A stretch of DNA of 44,201 nt from Ruegeria sp. (GTDB lineage: Bacteria; Pseudomonadota; Alphaproteobacteria; Rhodobacterales; Rhodobacteraceae). The position numbers and the translations under genes are program-made. The DNA lies in assembly GCF_028066395.1 (NCBI RefSeq), contig NZ_JALCBM010000001.1:38439-82639 (forward strand). Reading direction: 5' to 3'. Below the pieces are notes generated by a model. That model was not told the origin of the DNA. It saw only the letters and a program-made list of their open reading frames with translations, and made no database searches. Shown here in pieces: positions 10,094-21,425 of this stretch. Each line of letters starts with the position of its first letter. Positions within the stretch are counted from its first letter, which is position 1.

Positions 10094-10702
10094 ATGCATA
10101 TGACTAAGAACCTCGCCGCTTTGACCCTGTCCACCGCGCTGGTTGCGTTGGCCGCGCCTGCATTGGCGCAATCGCAGGGCGACTGGACCCTCGGCATTGG
10201 GGTCGGCTATTTGAACCCGAAATCCGACAACGGCACGCTTGCGGGTGCCAATGCCACCATCGATTCCGATGTCCGCCCGATCTTCACTGCCGAGTATTTC
10301 ATCCGCGACAATCTGGGGATCGAGCTGCTGGCCGCCACGCCCTTCAAGCACACCGTCGCCCTGAATGGCAGCGACGCGGCCACCGTCAAACACCTGCCAC
10401 CCACCCTGTCGCTGAACTATCACTTCCCCACCAACAGCGCATGGAAGCCCTATGTCGGTGCCGGTCTGAACTACACGATCTTCTTTGATGAGCAGACCGC
10501 AGCGGGCGATCTCAAGGTCGACAACTCCCTTGGGGTCTCGCTGCAGGCCGGTCTGGATTACATGATCACCGAGAAAGGCGCCGTGCGTCTGAACGTGCGC
10601 TGGTTCGACATCGACTCGGACGTCACGCTGAATGGTGCCAATATCGGCACGGCCGAGATCGATCCTTGGCTGATCGGCGTATCCTACGTCCATCGTTTCT
10701 GA
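10094..10702 (+). CDS. ompW: OmpW family outer membrane protein
   Basis: Signal peptide MTKNLAALTLSTALVALAAPALAQ; GDWTLGIGVGYLNPKSDNGTLAG..., C-terminal WLIGVSYVHRF ending in aromatic Phe. Confidence 0.9.
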   Translation: MHMTKNLAALTLSTALVALAAPALAQSQGDWTLGIGVGYLNPKSDNGTLAGANATIDSDVRPIFTAEYFIRDNLGIELLAATPFKHTVALNGSDAATVKHLPPTLSLNYHFPTNSAWKPYVGAGLNYTIFFDEQTAAGDLKVDNSLGVSLQAGLDYMITEKGAVRLNVRWFDIDSDVTLNGANIGTAEIDPWLIGVSYVHRF

Positions 10703-10718
10703 TCCTTTGATCGCTGCG

Positions 10719-10742
10719 CCCCGCGGTTTTGCAGCCGCGGGG
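10719..10742. terminator. hairpin CCCCGCGG-N8-CCGCGGGG between convergent ompW and ivd ends
   Basis: Perfect 8-bp inverted repeat just after the ompW stop and before the ivd stop; weak T tract. Confidence 0.6.
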
Positions 10743-10747
10743 TATCC

Positions 10748-11911
10748 TCACAGCATCTTGTTCATCATTTCCCGCCCGATCAGCATCCGACGGATTTCGC
10801 TGGTGCCCGCGCCGATCTCCATCAGCTTGGCGTCGCGGAAAATACGGCTGACCGGGGCGTCCGACAGGAAGCCAGCGCCGCCCATGGCCTGCACCGCCTG
10901 ATGCGCCTGTACCATCGCCTGTTCCGAGGCATAGAGACAACAAGCCGCCGCATCCTGACGGGTCACGTCACCCCGGTCACAGGCTTTGGCGACCTCATAG
11001 ACATAAGCCCGGGCCGAGTTCATCGCGGTGTACATATCGGCGATCTTGCCCTGCATCAGTTGGAATGAGCCAATCGGTTGACCGAACTGTTTACGCTCGG
11101 CCAGATAGGGCATCACCTCATCCAGACAGGCCGCCATGATGCCGGTGCCGATGCCCGCAAGCACCACGCGTTCATAATCCAGCCCGGACATCAGAACGGC
11201 AACACCGCGTCCCTCTTCGCCCAGAACATTCTCGAACGGCACCTCCACATCCTCAAAGATCAGTTCTGCCGTGTTCGACCCCCGCATCCCCAGCTTGTCG
11301 AAATGGGGCGAGGTCGAAAACCCCGCCATCTCTTTCTCGATGAGAAAGGCGGTAATCCCCTTCGATCCCGCATCCGGGTCGGTCTTTGCGTACACCACCA
11401 GAGTATCCGCGTCCGGCCCGTTGGTGATCCAGTATTTGTTACCGTTCAGCCGGTAGTGATCATTGCGCTTTTCCGCGCGCAGCTTCATCGACACAACGTC
11501 GGACCCGGCCCCCGGCTCGGACATCGCCAGCGCGCCCACATGCTGACCCGAGATCAGGCGCGGCAGGTATTTCCGCTTCTGCTCGTCAGTCCCATTCAGC
11601 TTGATCTGATTGACGCACAGGTTCGAATGCGCCCCGTATGACAGCGAAACCGAGGCCGACGCGCGCGCCACCTCCTCCACCGCCACCGTATGCGCCAAAT
11701 AGGACATTCCCGCGCCGCCGAACTCTCCGGGCACGGTGATGCCCAGCAGGCCCAACTCGCCCATCTCCGCCCACAACTCGTTGGGAAAAGCGTTCGAAGC
11801 ATCGATCTGCGCCGCCATCGGCTTGACCCGCTCCTGCGCCCAGCGATGGACCACCTCGCGCAGGGCATTCACATCCTCACCCAGATCGAATTGCATCACC
11901 GCCGTGAACAT
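10748..11911 (-). CDS. ivd: isovaleryl-CoA dehydrogenase
   Basis: Acyl-CoA dehydrogenase motifs [52 protein letters not shown] and [42 protein letters not shown]; leucine-degradation context. Confidence 0.93.
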   Translation of the reverse strand: MFTAVMQFDLGEDVNALREVVHRWAQERVKPMAAQIDASNAFPNELWAEMGELGLLGITVPGEFGGAGMSYLAHTVAVEEVARASASVSLSYGAHSNLCVNQIKLNGTDEQKRKYLPRLISGQHVGALAMSEPGAGSDVVSMKLRAEKRNDHYRLNGNKYWITNGPDADTLVVYAKTDPDAGSKGITAFLIEKEMAGFSTSPHFDKLGMRGSNTAELIFEDVEVPFENVLGEEGRGVAVLMSGLDYERVVLAGIGTGIMAACLDEVMPYLAERKQFGQPIGSFQLMQGKIADMYTAMNSARAYVYEVAKACDRGDVTRQDAAACCLYASEQAMVQAHQAVQAMGGAGFLSDAPVSRIFRDAKLMEIGAGTSEIRRMLIGREMMNKML

Positions 11912-11949
11912 CCGCGCTCTCCCCTTCGCATCATCGCATGTCGCTTTAA

Positions 11950-11963
11950 TGAACAAGTGTTCA
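11950..11963. promoter_or_regulatory. candidate regulator operator TGAACA-AG-TGTTCA
   Basis: Perfect 6-bp-arm palindrome about 40 bp upstream of the ivd start. Confidence 0.45.
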
Positions 11964-12026
11964 ATAACTGAATACCAGCGAATCCCCAAACGGTCAATCT
12001 TTGCAAAATCCCCATGCGGGAAACGC

Positions 12027-12057
12027 AAAATGCCGCCCCGTTCGGGGGCGGCATTTT
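12027..12057 (-). terminator. rho-independent terminator AAAATGCCGCCCC-GTTCG-GGGGCGGCATTTT
   Basis: 13-bp perfect stem with flanking A/T tracts on both sides, downstream of the DegT-type aminotransferase. Confidence 0.9.
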
Positions 12058-12097
12058 TCAAAGGATAAAGTGTGCGCCGCAGGCGCACTCCGCTGGA

Positions 12098-13288
12098 TTA
12101 CGACTGGAAGACAGCCCCAACCTCGGCCCGGATGATGCGGGCGATCAACTGGCAATCCTCCAGCGAGAAGGTCAGCGGCACCCGCATGTCCATGATCGAC
12201 GCCAACACCCGGTCGCTGGCAGGCATCGGCGCACTTTCTGCATAACGCCAACTGTCATAGCGAGAGGTAAACCCGGCAGGCTCGGCCCCGCCGAACCACT
12301 TCAACTCGACCCCGCGCGCGGCGCAGCGGCGGATCACCTCGGCGATCTGCTCAGGTGCCCAGTCGAGCAACAGGAACTGGATGGATGAGCCGACATAGGT
12401 CTCGGCCTCGGGGCGCTCCACGACACTCAACCCCGGCGTACCGCGCAGGCCCGTCTCGATCTCGACGTAGCGCTCATTCCAACGTTCCACCTGCCGGTCC
12501 AGATCGCGCAGCTGCGGACGTAGAATAGCCGCCCGCAGGTTGTCCATCCGGCCCGACACGTTGGGCGTGGTGTATTTGACCCGCTCAAAAACCTCGGGGT
12601 CCGGCGCAGCCAGGTGGCGTTCATACAGCATATAGGACCCCGACAGCATCGTCGCCTTGGCCGCCAAATCCTCATCATCGGTGACCAAAAGGCCGCCCTC
12701 ACCGGAGTTAACATGCTTATAGGTCTGGCACGAATAGCACCCGATAGCCCCCTGCCGGCCCGAGGCCTGCCCCCGCCACGCAGCCCCCATCGTATGGGCG
12801 CAATCCTCGATCACCACGACACCTGCCGCGTCGCACATCTGCATCAGCCGGTCCATATCGCACAGATGCCCGCGCATATGGCTCAGCATCAGAACGCGGG
12901 CCAGCGGCAGCTTGGCCTCCAGATCGTCCAGATCGATAGTCAGGTCTTCGGTCACGCCGACAAAAACCGGCTTACCCCCGACCGAGGCAATTGCGCCGGG
13001 CACCGGGGCCAGCGTAAAGGCATTGGTCAGCACCGCATCACCGGGCTGCACGCCCACCGCCCGCAGCGATGTGGCCATCGCATAGCCGCCCGAGGCCACC
13101 GCAAGGCAATATTTCGCCCCCATCTGCGCGGCGAATTCCTGTTCCAGCAACGCGGTTTCACCCAACTCACCTTCAGCCACATTGTAGCGGTGCAAGCGGC
13201 CATGGCGCAGCACGGCCAGGGCGGCCTCGATCGCGTCTTCGGGGATGGGTTCCTGCTGGGTAAAGCTACCCGTGAAATTCTCTGTCAT
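12098..13288 (-). CDS. DegT/DnrJ/EryC1/StrS-type PLP aminotransferase
   Basis: LAVASGGYAMATSLRAVGVQPGDAVLTNAFTLAPVPGAIASVGGKPVFV, VVIEDCAHTMGAAWRGQ, SCQTYKHVNSGEGGLLVTDD (PLP lysine region). Confidence 0.88.
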   Translation of the reverse strand: MTENFTGSFTQQEPIPEDAIEAALAVLRHGRLHRYNVAEGELGETALLEQEFAAQMGAKYCLAVASGGYAMATSLRAVGVQPGDAVLTNAFTLAPVPGAIASVGGKPVFVGVTEDLTIDLDDLEAKLPLARVLMLSHMRGHLCDMDRLMQMCDAAGVVVIEDCAHTMGAAWRGQASGRQGAIGCYSCQTYKHVNSGEGGLLVTDDEDLAAKATMLSGSYMLYERHLAAPDPEVFERVKYTTPNVSGRMDNLRAAILRPQLRDLDRQVERWNERYVEIETGLRGTPGLSVVERPEAETYVGSSIQFLLLDWAPEQIAEVIRRCAARGVELKWFGGAEPAGFTSRYDSWRYAESAPMPASDRVLASIMDMRVPLTFSLEDCQLIARIIRAEVGAVFQS

Positions 13289-13328
13289 GATCCATGTAGT
13301 GGAGCGCATGCGGACCCGGGTCAAGGGA

Positions 13329-14000
13329 TCATGCGGCCACTCCGATAAGACCGGATACAATTTCCGGCAAATCATCAAAATGATGCAGCAACGCCTCGGG
13401 CTCCAGCGCCGCCATATCCTCACCCGACGGACCAAAAGTGACTAGAACCGAGGGCACCCCTGCCGCCCGCGCCGTGTTGCGGTCGGTATCGGAATCGCCG
13501 ATCAGCACGCAGTGATCCGGGTGCCCCCCGGCGCGGCGGGCGGCCTCGCGCAGCGGTTCGGGGTCAGGTTTGCGCACCGGCAGCGTGTCCGCGCCGACCA
13601 GTGACACGAACCGATCCCGCACACCCAGACGGGTCAGCAGCAGATCGGCCAGACCTTCGGGCTTATTGGTGCAGATGCCCACGCCGTAGCCTGCGGCCTG
13701 CAAGGCATCGACCGCCTCAAGCGCGCCGGGGTAGAATACGGTGTGGGTGTCAATGTCCTGCGCATAGGCCTCCAACAGCACGGGATAATAGTCGTTCACC
13801 GTATCCTCGGAATAGGCCCCCACCCGTTTCAGCCCATGGGTCAGCATCATCCGCCCGCCCCGCAGGGCGACCCCGGCATCCTGCCCGTGGATCAGCACAT
13901 CGCCATGGCCCATTTCGCGAAAACAATGATTTGCGGCGGCCAGCAAATCACCCGACGTATCCGCCAGAGTTCCATCCAGATCAAAGATCACACTGCGCAT
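13329..14000 (-). CDS. gph: HAD hydrolase, phosphoglycolate phosphatase
   Basis: MRSVIFDLDGTLADTSGDL, ICTNKPEGLADLLL, VLIGDSDTDRNTARAAGVPSVLV. Confidence 0.88.
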   Translation of the reverse strand: MRSVIFDLDGTLADTSGDLLAAANHCFREMGHGDVLIHGQDAGVALRGGRMMLTHGLKRVGAYSEDTVNDYYPVLLEAYAQDIDTHTVFYPGALEAVDALQAAGYGVGICTNKPEGLADLLLTRLGVRDRFVSLVGADTLPVRKPDPEPLREAARRAGGHPDHCVLIGDSDTDRNTARAAGVPSVLVTFGPSGEDMAALEPEALLHHFDDLPEIVSGLIGVAA

Positions 14001-14133
14001 TCTGCCTCCAATCCCGGCGGGTTTTCGCCTGTATCTGTTGCAAACGGCAATCTTCTTTGATGGTCGAACCGCTTGCGCCTTTGACCCCAGCGGATAAAAC
14101 GGACCGCATCAAAACAAAAGAGAAAACGAGTTC

Positions 14134-15486
14134 ATGAGTATTGCCCTTGTCATTCTGGCCGCCGGGAAAGGCACCAGAATGAATTCGGATCTTCCCAAAG
14201 TGCTGCACCCTATCGCGCAGGCCCCCATGCTGGTGCACGCCATGCGCGCAGGCGCGATCCTGTCGCCCGAACGCACCGTCATCGTCACCGGTCACGGGGC
14301 CGAGGCGGTCGGCAAAGTGGCCGTGGCCGAGGATGAGACCGCGCAGATCGCCGTTCAGGAAGAACAGCTGGGCACCGCCCATGCGGTCGCGCAGGCGCGC
14401 GCGGCGCTTGAGGGGTTTTCGGGCGATATCGTGGTTCTCTATGGCGATACGCCCTTTCTACAGCCCGACACGCTGGAACGGATGATCGCCGCGCGGGCCG
14501 AGAATGATCTGGTCATTCTGGGGTTCGAAGCCGCCGATCCTGCCCGCTATGGCCGTCTGATCATGCAGGGCAACACGCTGGAACGGATCGTCGAGTTCAA
14601 GGACGCCTCGGATCAGGAACGCGCGATAACCTTCTGCAACTCGGGCCTTCTGGCCTGCGATGCCGAGACGCTGTTTTCCCTGATCGACGCGGTGGACAAC
14701 GACAATGCCTCGGGCGAGTATTACCTGACCGATGTGGTTGAAATCGCACGCAATCGTGACCTGAAGGTCACCGCCGTCGCCTGTGACGAGGCGCAGACGC
14801 TGGGCGTCAACTCCCGCGCCGATCTGGCCGCCGCCGATACGGTGTTCCAGACCCGCGCGCGCGCCGAGTTGCTGGAGCTTGGCGTGACCCTGATGGCCCC
14901 CGAAACCGTCTATCTGGCTGCCGATACGATCATTGGCCGCGACACGGTGATCGAACCCAACGTGGTCTTCGGCCCCGGCGTGACCGTCGAAAGCGGCGCC
15001 ACGATCCGCGCCTTTTCGCATCTGGAGGGCTGCCATGTCAGCCGGGGCGCCATTGTCGGCCCCTATGCCCGGTTGCGCCCGGGCGCGGAACTGGCGGAAA
15101 ACACCCGCATCGGCAATTTTGTCGAAATCAAGAATGCCGAGATCGCCGAAGGCGCCAAGGTCAATCATCTCAGCTATGTCGGCGACGCCTCGGTCGGGGC
15201 GGCGACCAATATCGGGGCGGGGACGATCACCTGCAATTATGACGGGGTGATGAAGCATCGCACGACGATTGGCGAAGGCGTTTTCATCGGTTCGAACACC
15301 ATGCTGGTCGCCCCGGTCACCGTGGGCGACGGCGCGATGACTGCTACCGGCACGGTGGTGACGCGGGATGTTGAGCCCGACTCACTCGCCGTGGCCCGTT
15401 CACGGCAAGAGAACAAAGCGGGATATGCGAGTAAATTGTTTCAAATGTTAAAGGCGAAAAAGGCTCGCCGCGATAAAGGGGCCTGA
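14134..15486 (+). CDS. glmU: bifunctional UDP-GlcNAc pyrophosphorylase/glucosamine-1-P acetyltransferase
   Basis: LAAGKGTRMNSDLPKVLHPIAQAPM; left-handed beta-helix GAGTITCNYDGVMKHRTTIGEGVFIGSNTMLVAPVTVG. Confidence 0.97.
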   Translation: MSIALVILAAGKGTRMNSDLPKVLHPIAQAPMLVHAMRAGAILSPERTVIVTGHGAEAVGKVAVAEDETAQIAVQEEQLGTAHAVAQARAALEGFSGDIVVLYGDTPFLQPDTLERMIAARAENDLVILGFEAADPARYGRLIMQGNTLERIVEFKDASDQERAITFCNSGLLACDAETLFSLIDAVDNDNASGEYYLTDVVEIARNRDLKVTAVACDEAQTLGVNSRADLAAADTVFQTRARAELLELGVTLMAPETVYLAADTIIGRDTVIEPNVVFGPGVTVESGATIRAFSHLEGCHVSRGAIVGPYARLRPGAELAENTRIGNFVEIKNAEIAEGAKVNHLSYVGDASVGAATNIGAGTITCNYDGVMKHRTTIGEGVFIGSNTMLVAPVTVGDGAMTATGTVVTRDVEPDSLAVARSRQENKAGYASKLFQMLKAKKARRDKGA

Positions 15487-15488
15487 AC

Positions 15489-17312
<1,824 letters not shown>

Positions 17313-17315
17313 CCC

Positions 17316-17858
17316 ATGGCGAAGCAGTTCCCTGACCTGTCCGACGCCCATCAGAAATTCATCGAAGATCAGCACATGTTCTTCGTCGGTACGGCGGCGC
17401 CAGAGGGTCGGGTGAACATCTCTCCCAAAGGTATGGATTCGCTGCGGGTTCTGGGGCCGAACCGGATTGTCTGGATGAACCTGACCGGCAGCGGCAATGA
17501 AACGGCGGGTCATCTGCGTGAGGTCAACCGGATGACGCTGATGTGGTGTTCTTTCACCACACGGCCGATGATCCTGCGCACCTATGGCACGGCACATACG
17601 CTGCATGTCGGGGATGACGGCTGGGATGATCTATCCGGCCTGTTCCCCGACCACCGCAGCGCACGGCAGATTTACGATCTGTCGATTGATCTGGTGCAGA
17701 CCTCCTGCGGTTATGCGGTGCCGTTCATGGAGTATGTCTCTGATCGGGATACGATGCAGAAATGGGTCGATGACAAATCGGACGACGACATCCGCGCCTA
17801 TTGGACCAAGAAGAACCGACACACGATCGACGGAAAGCCCACCGGTGTTCCGGGCTGA
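17316..17858 (+). CDS. pyridoxamine 5'-phosphate oxidase-like FMN-binding family protein
   Basis: HQKFIEDQHMFFVGTAAPEGRVNISPKGMDSLRVLGPNRIVWMNLTGSGNETAGHL. Confidence 0.85.
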   Translation: MAKQFPDLSDAHQKFIEDQHMFFVGTAAPEGRVNISPKGMDSLRVLGPNRIVWMNLTGSGNETAGHLREVNRMTLMWCSFTTRPMILRTYGTAHTLHVGDDGWDDLSGLFPDHRSARQIYDLSIDLVQTSCGYAVPFMEYVSDRDTMQKWVDDKSDDDIRAYWTKKNRHTIDGKPTGVPG

Positions 17859-18544
17859 TGATGGACGCCTATCTGGATCAGATCAAAGCCCATGCCGACG
17901 CCGATCGGGCGGCGCAAATGGCCGCCTATCACAAGGTGGATCGCCCCCATCTGGGTGTCGCGAATCCGGTCTTGAACGACCTGACCAAGACCTGGCGACA
18001 GCAATTGACGGTGCCGGAACGGGTCTCATTGGCCCGGGCGCTGTGGGACACGAATATCCACGAGGCGCGTCTGGCCGCCGCCAAACTGCTGACGCAGGCC
18101 CGCATCCGCCCGGATGACGGGGTTTGGGACCTGCTGCAAAGCTGGCTGCCGGATTTCGACGCCTGGGCAGTGGCCGATCACGCCTGCATGGCGATGCAGA
18201 AACGCCTGACGGCAGACCCTGCGCGACTGGATCAGGTCGAGGCGTGGACGACCTCCGACCACATGTGGACCCGCCGCGCAGTGCTGGTCTCTACCCTGCC
18301 CTGGACCAAGCAAAACCACCCCAAGCCCGAGGATCTGGCCCATCGCGACCGTATTCTGGGCTGGGCCGCTGGATATGTGCCGGACCGCGACTGGTTCATC
18401 CAGAAAGCCATCGCATGGTGGCTGCGCGAGCTGTCGAAACATGACCCGGCGCGGGTGATCTCATTTCTGGACCAGCACGGCGCGGCGATGAAGCCCTTCG
18501 CCCGCAAAGAAGCCGGGAAGTATCTGCGGGATCAGTCAGAGTAG
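17858..18544 (+). CDS. DNA alkylation repair (AlkD-like HEAT) protein
   Basis: ATG overlaps upstream TGA; RPHLGVANPVLNDLTKTWRQ..., TSDHMWTRRAVLVSTLPWTK, AGYVPDRDWFIQKAIAWWLRELSKHDPARVISFL. Confidence 0.85.
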   Translation: MMDAYLDQIKAHADADRAAQMAAYHKVDRPHLGVANPVLNDLTKTWRQQLTVPERVSLARALWDTNIHEARLAAAKLLTQARIRPDDGVWDLLQSWLPDFDAWAVADHACMAMQKRLTADPARLDQVEAWTTSDHMWTRRAVLVSTLPWTKQNHPKPEDLAHRDRILGWAAGYVPDRDWFIQKAIAWWLRELSKHDPARVISFLDQHGAAMKPFARKEAGKYLRDQSE

Positions 18545-18948
18545 ACGTCCAACTCCACCAGCTCATCGAAGGGCAGCAACAGCGCCCGCATCGCTTCCAG
18601 CGACAACCGGCTGCCACCCCCGGCGGGGCCTGACGCGGGCACCAGCGTCACGTAAGCTTGCGCACCGGTCTTGGGCACCACGATGCGCCCGTTGATCTCG
18701 GCCTCGACCAGTGGCGTTTCCAGCCAGCGACCCGGCGTGTTGGGGTCGCCCAGCCCTGCAATCGTGGTCCGAGCCCCGACCCAGCCAGCTTGCGTTGCAG
18801 TCGCAGGTGGCTCCTCAGGCTCAACCTCGGCCACGACAGGCTCCGGCGCGGGCTGCGGCTCAGCCCCACCGAACCACCGGTCCGAGGTCGACCGGATCGC
18901 ATCACAGCCCGCAAGCAGGACAATCAGGGAGAACAGTGCAAATCTCAT
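18532..18948 (-). CDS. conserved hypothetical lipoprotein
   Basis: Lipobox [20 protein letters not shown]; overlaps the AlkD-like stop tail-to-tail. Confidence 0.75.
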   Translation of the reverse strand: MRFALFSLIVLLAGCDAIRSTSDRWFGGAEPQPAPEPVVAEVEPEEPPATATQAGWVGARTTIAGLGDPNTPGRWLETPLVEAEINGRIVVPKTGAQAYVTLVPASGPAGGGSRLSLEAMRALLLPFDELVELDVYSD

Positions 18949-19038
18949 GCCCGATACCTAACGTCCTGCGCCCATCTGTACCAGAGCAAAGCGCAGATCA
19001 CCCTTGCCGCTGAGGGGTCGCCGCTTTACCTATGGGCC

Positions 19039-20046
19039 ATGACAGCTCCGCTTATCGACCCGTTTGCCCGCGCCATCACCTATCTCCGCGTTTCCGTCAC
19101 GGATCGCTGTGACTTCCGCTGTGTCTATTGCATGTCGGAAAACATGACCTTTCTGCCCAAGAAAGACCTGCTGACGCTGGAGGAGTTGGACCGCATGTGT
19201 TCGACCTTCGTCAAGATGGGTGTGGAGAAACTGCGCATCACCGGGGGTGAACCGTTGGTGCGCCGCAATATCATGACGTTTTTCAATGCCATGACCCGCC
19301 ATCTGGACAGCGGCGCGCTGAAGGAACTGACGCTGACCACCAATGGCTCGCAATTGCATCGCTTTGCCGATGATCTTTATGCGGCGGGGGTGCGGCGGGT
19401 GAATATCTCGCTGGATACGCTGGACGATGACAAATTCGCCAAGGTGACCCGCTGGGGCCGCCTGAAACAGGTTTTGAACGGCATCGATGCCGCGCAAAAG
19501 GCCGGGCTGCGGATCAAGATCAACGCGGTGGCTCTGAAAGGGTTCAACGAACCCGAACTGCCCCGCATCACGCAATGGTGTGCCGAACGGGACATGGACC
19601 TGACTTGGATCGAGGTCATGCCCATGGGCGATATCGGCAACGAAGACCGGCTGGATCAATACTGGTCGCTGAAGGACGTGCGCCGGGAGTACGAAAACCA
19701 CTACGCCGTGACCGATCTGGCCGAGCGCACCGGCGGCCCGGCCCGCTATGTCCGGCTTGAGGAAACGGGGCAGAAGATCGGCTTCATCACGCCGCTGTCG
19801 CATAATTTCTGCGAAAGCTGCAACCGCGTGCGTCTGACCTGCACCGGTGAGCTGTATATGTGCCTGGGCCAAGAGGACATGGCCGACCTGCGCGGCGCCC
19901 TGCGTGATCACCCAGGAACCGAAGAACCGCTGGAGAACGCCATCCGCATGGCCATCAACCTCAAACCCAAGGGGCATGATTTCGACTATTCCCGTCAGGC
20001 GGTCGATGGCCAGATGAGCCGCCACATGAGCCACACGGGCGGTTGA
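19039..20046 (+). CDS. moaA: GTP 3',8-cyclase (molybdenum cofactor biosynthesis)
   Basis: [54 protein letters not shown]. Confidence 0.97.
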   Translation: MTAPLIDPFARAITYLRVSVTDRCDFRCVYCMSENMTFLPKKDLLTLEELDRMCSTFVKMGVEKLRITGGEPLVRRNIMTFFNAMTRHLDSGALKELTLTTNGSQLHRFADDLYAAGVRRVNISLDTLDDDKFAKVTRWGRLKQVLNGIDAAQKAGLRIKINAVALKGFNEPELPRITQWCAERDMDLTWIEVMPMGDIGNEDRLDQYWSLKDVRREYENHYAVTDLAERTGGPARYVRLEETGQKIGFITPLSHNFCESCNRVRLTCTGELYMCLGQEDMADLRGALRDHPGTEEPLENAIRMAINLKPKGHDFDYSRQAVDGQMSRHMSHTGG

Positions 20047-20056
20047 GATCCCCGCC

Positions 20057-21349
20057 ATGGACGCGCGTCCGACGCTGATCTACCACGCCTATCGTGCCGC
20101 CACCGCCCTACTGTCGCCGCTGCTGTGGCGCACGGTGCATAAGAAATTGCAGGCTGCGGGCGTGCCTCCCAAACGGCAACGCGAACGGCTGGGGTATGCC
20201 AGCCTGCCCCGCCCCGACGGACAACTGATCTGGTTCCACGCCGCCAGCGTTGGTGAAAGCCTCTCGGTCCTCAGCCTGATCAAACGTCTGGGCACCCGCC
20301 TGCCTGACGCGCAATTCCTGATCACCTCGGGCACACCAACCTCCGCCGCACTGATCGAAAAACGCCTGCCACCGCGTACACGGCACCAATACCCGCCGCT
20401 GGACACCGCAGGCCCGGTACGCCGGTTTCTGGATCACTGGCGCCCCGATGCCGGGATCTTCGTCGAAAGCGAAATCTGGCCGCGCCTGATCATCGAAAGC
20501 GCAGACCGCAGCGTTCCGCTGGCGCTGCTGAACGCAAGGCTGTCGGAGAAATCCGTCGCCGGATGGCAAAAACGCCCCAAAACCGCGCGGTTCATCCTGA
20601 ACAAGTTCCGCCTGTTCCTGACCCAAAACGACAAAACCGCCACCAACCTCCTGTCCATGGGCGCGCCCTCGGATCGGGTCCAGCCCGGCACCAATCTCAA
20701 AGCCATGTCCGAGCCGCTGCCGGTCGACAAAACCGCCATGACCACGATAAAGTCGCAGATCGGGGATCGCCCCGTCTGGATCGCAAGCTCGACCCATGCG
20801 GGGGAAGAGGAAACCATCCTCGCCGCCCATGCCAACCTCCTGAAACGCTGGTCCAACCTGCTGCTGCTGCTGATCCCCCGCCACCCCGAGCGGCGAGATG
20901 AGGTCACAGCCCTGATCACCCAGACAAACCAGACGGGCGCCCTGCGCAGCAAAGACCACCCCATCACCGCACAAACCCAAGTCTACATGGCCGACACACT
21001 GGGCGAACTTGGCACCTGGTACGCCCTCTGCCCCATCGTCTTTCTCGGTGGTTCCCTGAAAGAAATCGGCGGCCACAACCCATTCGAACCCGCACAAGCC
21101 GGGGCAGCGGTCATCACCGGTCCGGGCTATTTCAATTTCGCAGAAACCTTCGCCCCGCTCGTCAAATCCGGCGGCGCAGTCGAAATCCATTCAGCCGACG
21201 ACCTCTCAACTGCCGTCGCGCACTGGCTTTCCGACGAAACCGCCCTCACCACCGCCCGCGCCGCGGCCAAATCCTGCGTCAACACCCAAGCCACCGCACT
21301 GGACAAGGTCACCGACACCCTGTGCCAGGCCCTCAACCTCACCCCATAA
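20057..21349 (+). CDS. waaA: 3-deoxy-D-manno-octulosonic acid transferase
   Basis: LIWFHAASVGESLSVLSLIKRL, GIFVESEIWPRLI, FLGGSLKEIGGHNPFEPAQAGAAVITGP. Confidence 0.94.
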   Translation: MDARPTLIYHAYRAATALLSPLLWRTVHKKLQAAGVPPKRQRERLGYASLPRPDGQLIWFHAASVGESLSVLSLIKRLGTRLPDAQFLITSGTPTSAALIEKRLPPRTRHQYPPLDTAGPVRRFLDHWRPDAGIFVESEIWPRLIIESADRSVPLALLNARLSEKSVAGWQKRPKTARFILNKFRLFLTQNDKTATNLLSMGAPSDRVQPGTNLKAMSEPLPVDKTAMTTIKSQIGDRPVWIASSTHAGEEETILAAHANLLKRWSNLLLLLIPRHPERRDEVTALITQTNQTGALRSKDHPITAQTQVYMADTLGELGTWYALCPIVFLGGSLKEIGGHNPFEPAQAGAAVITGPGYFNFAETFAPLVKSGGAVEIHSADDLSTAVAHWLSDETALTTARAAAKSCVNTQATALDKVTDTLCQALNLTP

Positions 21350-21360
21350 CGGGGTCCACC

Positions 21361-21410
21361 CTTCATCTGGCCAAAAATATCCCGGGGAGCGCGAGGGGCT
21401 GGCCCCTCGC
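21361..21410. repeat. intergenic repeat copy 1: CTTCATCTGGCCAAAAATATCCCGGGG plus hairpin GCGAGGGGC-TG-GCCCCTCGC
   Basis: Near-identical core recurs at about 35044; located between convergent waaA and amidohydrolase ends; hairpin could terminate both. Confidence 0.75.
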
Positions 21411-21425
21411 ACCCCAACCTCTCAA

